A stretch of 64,000 nt of DNA, from contig VGZR01000012.1 of the NCBI GenBank assembly GCA_016872515.1, positions 1 to 64,000 of the forward strand, written 5' to 3'. Position 1 is the first letter of the stretch. Each line of letters begins with the position of its first letter. Shown here piece after piece: positions 60,287 to 64,000 of the stretch. This DNA comes from SAR202 cluster bacterium (GTDB taxonomy: Bacteria > Chloroflexota > Dehalococcoidia > Lucifugimonadales > VGZR01). Made by a program: the position numbers and the translations under genes. The notes beneath the pieces are model-generated. The model ran no database searches. It worked only from the letters and a program-made list of their open reading frames with translations, and was not told the DNA's origin.

Positions 60287-61363
60287 ATGCTGAAGACGTC
60301 TGTTCGCCACAGGCTTGAGGAGCGGGAGGAAACCCTCTCCCCTTACGCTGCCAGGTCGCGGCGCAGCCAAGGCCGCGTCGTGCCGGAGGAGCCAAGCCCG
60401 CTGCGGACGGAGTTCCAGCGAGACCGCGACCGCATCATCCACTCGAAGGCGTTCCGCCGCCTTAAGCACAAGACCCAGGTCTTCATCGCGCCGATGGGCG
60501 ACCACTACGTCACCCGCCTCACACACACGCTGGAGGTGTCGCAGATCGCCCGCACCATCGCCCGCGCGCTGGACCTCAACGAGGACCTCACCGAGGCCAT
60601 CGCCCTCGGCCACGACCTCGGCCACACCCCCTTCGGCCACGTCGGTGAGGACGAGCTGAACAAGCTCTACCCCGAGGGCTTCCGCCATGCGGAGCAGAGC
60701 CTGCGGGTCGTGGACGTGGTGGAGAAGGACGGCTCCGGACTCAACCTGACCTGGGAGGTCCGCCAGGGCATCGTCTCCCACTCCAAGCCCAGGGGCGACT
60801 TCCTCGACCGCACCATGACTGAGGGCCTGTCCCTGGAAGGACAAGTCGTCCGCGTCTCAGATGCTGTCGCCTACCTGAACCACGACCTGGCCGACGCCTT
60901 CCGCGCCGGCGTGCTCAGGGAGAGCGGCCTGCCGCCAGAGGTCGTCGAGGTGCTGGGCAGACGCCACGCCCAGCGGATCGACACCATGGTTACCGACATC
61001 GTCCACCACTCGTGGGCGACCAGCGGGTTGGACGGCCCTCCGCCGCCCGGAGGGCCGGTCATCACGATGGGAACGGCCGTCCGCAGCGCCGTCAACGTCC
61101 TGCGGGACTTCATGTTCGCCAACGTGTACATCCCCGAGGACAAGGGCGAGCAGGGCGTGGCCGCCAGGAACATCCTACGGCTCCTCTACCGGCGCTACTG
61201 CGCTAACCCCGATGAGATCCCCCAGGAGTACCGCCTGGCCCATGGCACCGGCCAGCGGGCCGTCGCCGACTGGGTCTCCGGCATGACCGACCGCTACGCC
61301 ATCCGCGTCGCCGAAGAGCTGAAATCTGGCATCGCCGTCTCCCTCCACAAGGGTGTCTCTTGA
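60287..61363 (+). CDS. dgt: dGTP triphosphohydrolase-like HD protein
   Basis: A 358-residue HD-domain enzyme (Dgt/SAMHD1-like) that converts dNTPs to nucleosides and triphosphate. FQRDRDRIIHSKAFRRLKHKTQVF, RLTHTLEVSQIARTIAR, LGHDLGHTPFGHVGE (HD pair) and RVSDAVAYLNHDL (the last Asp) are in the right order. The start is ATG 60287 (MLKTSVRHRLEE); the frame is open further into the SDR gene. Its length is typical of the shorter dNTPases rather than E. coli Dgt. It starts 17 bases after the SDR stop. Confidence 0.9.
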   Translation: MLKTSVRHRLEEREETLSPYAARSRRSQGRVVPEEPSPLRTEFQRDRDRIIHSKAFRRLKHKTQVFIAPMGDHYVTRLTHTLEVSQIARTIARALDLNEDLTEAIALGHDLGHTPFGHVGEDELNKLYPEGFRHAEQSLRVVDVVEKDGSGLNLTWEVRQGIVSHSKPRGDFLDRTMTEGLSLEGQVVRVSDAVAYLNHDLADAFRAGVLRESGLPPEVVEVLGRRHAQRIDTMVTDIVHHSWATSGLDGPPPPGGPVITMGTAVRSAVNVLRDFMFANVYIPEDKGEQGVAARNILRLLYRRYCANPDEIPQEYRLAHGTGQRAVADWVSGMTDRYAIRVAEELKSGIAVSLHKGVS

Positions 61364-61374
61364 CGAGAGCCAGC

Positions 61375-62283
61375 ATGAAAGCCATCGTCGCCGTCAAGCA
61401 GGGCCCGCCCGACGTCCTCCAGCTCCGTGAGGCCGAAAAGCCGACCCCCAAAGACAACGAAGTCCTGGTGAAAGTCCACGTCGCCACCGTTACGAGAGGC
61501 GACGTGATACTCCGCCGCCTACCCGCCTGGCTCTTTCCGCTCCTGCTCCCTCTCCGCTTTCTCGGGCTGCGGAGAAAGAGCATCCCTGGCACCGAGCTTG
61601 CCGGCGAGGTCGCAGCCATCGGCACAAACGTCACACGCTTCAAGCCCGGCGACCACGTCTTTGGTACCACCACCGGCCTGGGTGTCGGCGCCAATGCTGA
61701 GTACGTCTGCCTGCCTGAACGGTGGAAGACAGGCGTGCTCGCTCGCAAGCCCGCAGGCGTACCCTACGAGGGCGCCGCTGCCGTCCCCGTCGGCGGCATG
61801 ACCGCGCTACAAATCTTGAGAAAGGCGCACATCCAGCCCGGCCAGAAGGTCCTCATCTACGGCGCGTCCGGCAGCGTCGGTACCTACGCGGTGCAGCTCG
61901 CCAAGCACTACGGTGCCGAGGTCACCGGCGTCTGCAGCAAAGTCAACCTCGACCTCGCAAAGTCCATCGGCGCCAGCAACGTTATTGACTACACCAAGCA
62001 GGACTTTGCTCAAACCGGTGAGGCCTACGACGTCGTCTTCGACGCCGTGGGCAAGATCTCCCGGTCCCGCGCGAAACCTGTTTTGAAAGCACGTGGGCGC
62101 TACCTTACCGTGAAGTCCATGACTCGTGAGAACAACGAGGACCTCGCTCACCTCGGAGAACTGCTTGAATCCGGAGCGCTGAAGCCCGTCATTGACAGGA
62201 CCTACCCCCTCGAGCAGGCCGCCGAGGCACACAAATATGTGGAAACAGGACGGAAAAGGGGCAACGTGGTCATCGCCGTGTAA
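61375..62283 (+). CDS. MDR-superfamily NAD(P)-dependent alcohol dehydrogenase/quinone oxidoreductase
   Basis: A 302-residue medium-chain dehydrogenase/reductase. KAIVAVKQGPPDVLQLREAE opens the GroES-like domain and IPGTELAGEVAAIGTNVTRF is typical. VLIYGASGSVGTYAVQLAKHYG is the nucleotide-binding loop. Cysteine ligands for zinc are absent, so it belongs to the zinc-independent quinone oxidoreductase group. ATG 61375 is preferred; TTG 61360 overlaps the dgt stop. The substrate is unknown. Confidence 0.88.
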   Translation: MKAIVAVKQGPPDVLQLREAEKPTPKDNEVLVKVHVATVTRGDVILRRLPAWLFPLLLPLRFLGLRRKSIPGTELAGEVAAIGTNVTRFKPGDHVFGTTTGLGVGANAEYVCLPERWKTGVLARKPAGVPYEGAAAVPVGGMTALQILRKAHIQPGQKVLIYGASGSVGTYAVQLAKHYGAEVTGVCSKVNLDLAKSIGASNVIDYTKQDFAQTGEAYDVVFDAVGKISRSRAKPVLKARGRYLTVKSMTRENNEDLAHLGELLESGALKPVIDRTYPLEQAAEAHKYVETGRKRGNVVIAV

Positions 62284-62450
62284 GAGGCGTCGAATTCTCC
62301 GCCACTCGTAGTTCTAGGGCACGACGGAGCTCAAACCACCCGCTCCTCATGCATCACAGCGGAGCCGCAGGATGGAGAGGTAAGCAGGATTGTGACCTCC
62401 TTCACCCGCTGAATTGGTAGAATGCCCAGACCATCCCACAGGCACATCGA

Positions 62451-64000
62451 ATGAGCATCATTGACGACATCAAGGCCAAGCTCGACATCGTGGATGTCGT
62501 TTCCGGCTACGTCGCGCTCCAGAAGGCGGGCCGCAACTTCAAGGCCCCCTGCCCGTTCCACACCGAAAAGACCCCCTCGTTCATCGTCAATCCAGAGCGG
62601 CAGAGTTGGCACTGCTTCGGCGCCTGCGCCACTGGCGGGGACATCTTGTCCTTCGTCATGCGCCACGACAAGACCGACTTCGGCGAGACGTTGCGTAAGC
62701 TGGCCAAGCGGGCGGGAGTGGAGTTGGCGCCGAAGGGGCAGCCGGGTAAGTCCGATGCCCTCTACCGCGTCAACGAGGCCGCCGCAGCCTACTACCAAAA
62801 GGTCTTAGAGGCGTCGTCGGGCGCCGCCGCCCGGCGCTACCTCGACGAGCGCGGCGTCAACGACGAGATGCGCTCCGTCTTCAAGCTCGGCCTCAGCCCC
62901 GACTCGCGCGACGCCCTCAAGACCTACCTCGCCGACCAGGGCTTCGAGCTCGACGTCGCCGTCCAGTCGGGCCTGGTCATCCGCGCCGACGACGGCTACA
63001 CCCGCGACTTCTTCTGGGGGAGGCTCATGTTCCCCATCTTCGATCGCCAGGGCCGCGTCGCAGGCTTCGGGGGCCGCACTTTGACCGGCGGAGAGCCGAA
63101 GTACATCAACACCGCCAGCACTCCCGTCTTCGACAAGCGCGGCACGCTCTACGCCCTCCACCTGGCCGCTGACTCCATCCGCTCCCGCGACACCGGCGTG
63201 ATCGTCGAGGGGTACATGGACGCCATCGCCGCCCACCAGCACGGGTTCACCAACGTCGTCGCCTCGATGGGCACCGCGCTGACCGAGTCCCAGGTCTCGC
63301 AGCTCAAGTCACTGGCGAAGAACTTCGTCCTCGCCCTCGACCCCGACGCCGCCGGACAGGAGGCCACGTTCCGCAGCCTCGAAGCCTCCTGGCACGCCAT
63401 CGGGCGGCAGGACGCCGCCATGACCCACCGGCGGGTCGGCGCGCTCCACCGGCGTGACGCCGTGAAGCTGCGCATCGCCGCGCTGCCGCCGGGCCAGGAC
63501 CCTGACGTGCTCGTCCGCCGCGACCCGAAGGAGTGGGAGCTCCGTATCGCCGAGGCCGTCCCCCTCATGGACTACCTCATCCCCACCATCGCGGGCCGCT
63601 ACGACCTCACCATCGACGAGGGCAAGGCCCAGGCCGTGGAGGTCCTGGCGCCGCTCATCACCGCTCCAGAGAACCCCTTCGAGCAGGGCCGCTACCGCGA
63701 CAAGCTCGCCTCGGTCCTCGGCATCGGTGCGGATGCCCTCACGCCCATCCTCAAGCAGTTCCAGCCCTCCGACCAGGCACGCCGCGACCGGGGCGTTCGC
63801 CGCACCGAGCGCGGGACGATGCCCTCGGGCCTCGGCGCCGACCGCAAGGTCTCCGTAGAGGAATATGCCATCGCGCTGCTGCTCCACAGGCCCGACCTGA
63901 AGGAGCGCGCCCACACGTTTCCCCCGGAGTTTTTCCACCAAAGTGAACACCGGGAAGTATTTACCCTATGGCTTGCCTGCCCTACAATTGATGCACTCAA
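62451..64000 (+). CDS. dnaG: DNA primase (cut by window edge)
   Basis: The frame from ATG 62451 is open to the window end (516 codons). It begins MSIIDDIKAKLDIVDVVSGY. The zinc domain has CPFHTEKTPSF and HCFGACATGGD, with one more residue between the last two cysteines than the common CFGCG form. The TOPRIM domain has GVIVEGYMDAIAAHQHG and LALDPDAAGQEA with the acidic metal ligands. It makes RNA primers for replication. The C-terminal helicase-binding domain has begun but is cut off. A TAGAAT about 30 bases upstream may be a -10 box. Confidence 0.95.
   Translation, partial: MSIIDDIKAKLDIVDVVSGYVALQKAGRNFKAPCPFHTEKTPSFIVNPERQSWHCFGACATGGDILSFVMRHDKTDFGETLRKLAKRAGVELAPKGQPGKSDALYRVNEAAAAYYQKVLEASSGAAARRYLDERGVNDEMRSVFKLGLSPDSRDALKTYLADQGFELDVAVQSGLVIRADDGYTRDFFWGRLMFPIFDRQGRVAGFGGRTLTGGEPKYINTASTPVFDKRGTLYALHLAADSIRSRDTGVIVEGYMDAIAAHQHGFTNVVASMGTALTESQVSQLKSLAKNFVLALDPDAAGQEATFRSLEASWHAIGRQDAAMTHRRVGALHRRDAVKLRIAALPPGQDPDVLVRRDPKEWELRIAEAVPLMDYLIPTIAGRYDLTIDEGKAQAVEVLAPLITAPENPFEQGRYRDKLASVLGIGADALTPILKQFQPSDQARRDRGVRRTERGTMPSGLGADRKVSVEEYAIALLLHRPDLKERAHTFPPEFFHQSEHREVFTLWLACPTIDAL

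Overview
The window is GC-rich, gene-dense bacterial chromosome, most likely from the Chloroflexota (a Dehalococcoidia or SAR202-like lineage). This is an inference from the gene families: an archaeal-type bifunctional fructose-1,6-bisphosphate aldolase/phosphatase, thiolase plus DUF35 pairs, DUF971, proline/threonine-rich anchored proteins, a very large S-layer-like protein, Kelch lipoproteins, and an encoded tRNA that lacks CCA. No phage, plasmid, IS transposase or CRISPR array was seen.

Layout. 1-9.5 kb: the tail of a MazG-type gene, two tandem EamA transporters (one broken), an aminotransferase, an SDR, a collapsed ECF sigma/anti-sigma pair, a membrane-anchored exported protein, a small zinc ribbon, and a lipoprotein/MFS pair resembling mycobacterial LprG-P55. 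9.6-15.6 kb: thyX and a complete pyruvate (or branched-chain 2-oxoacid) dehydrogenase operon, lpd-pdhA-pdhB-pdhC. 15.7-20.6 kb: a T-box-like leader, a P1/DmpA-family peptidase, a DUF2520 reductase-like protein, panB, panC and surE. 20.6-27.5 kb: thiolase/DUF35, an oxidoreductase remnant, HAD, DUF971, argF, der, plsY and gpsA. 27.5-36.7 kb: a CIRCE-controlled hrcA-dnaJ-prmA cluster, two cell-surface proteins and rho. 37-48.6 kb: transaldolase-like aldolase, pyrG, a DUF2268 protein, a class IV aminotransferase, sucCD, tRNA-Ser, fbp, rdgB, moaA, an rnhA-moaC fusion and pth. 48.8-57.6 kb is the most accessory-looking part: a DUF805 protein, five tandem seven-bladed Kelch lipoproteins, and a divergent lipoprotein metallopeptidase. 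57.6-64 kb: gatC, gatA, an SDR lacking its catalytic lysine, dgt, an MDR oxidoreductase and the start of dnaG.

The strongest candidates for undescribed biology are: (i) a short-stem T-box leader with a glycine specifier (GGC) and a UGGA acceptor-binding bulge, directly in front of a P1-family aminopeptidase and not an aminoacyl-tRNA synthetase; (ii) an RNase HI and a MoaC joined in one frame through a copy of a dispersed palindromic repeat that also occurs in at least seven other places in the window; and (iii) the five-gene Kelch lipoprotein array with its own promoter and a divergent surface protease. Several genes carry apparent lesions or substitutions at key residues; these are reported separately. 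All function assignments come from reading motifs by eye; no database search was run.
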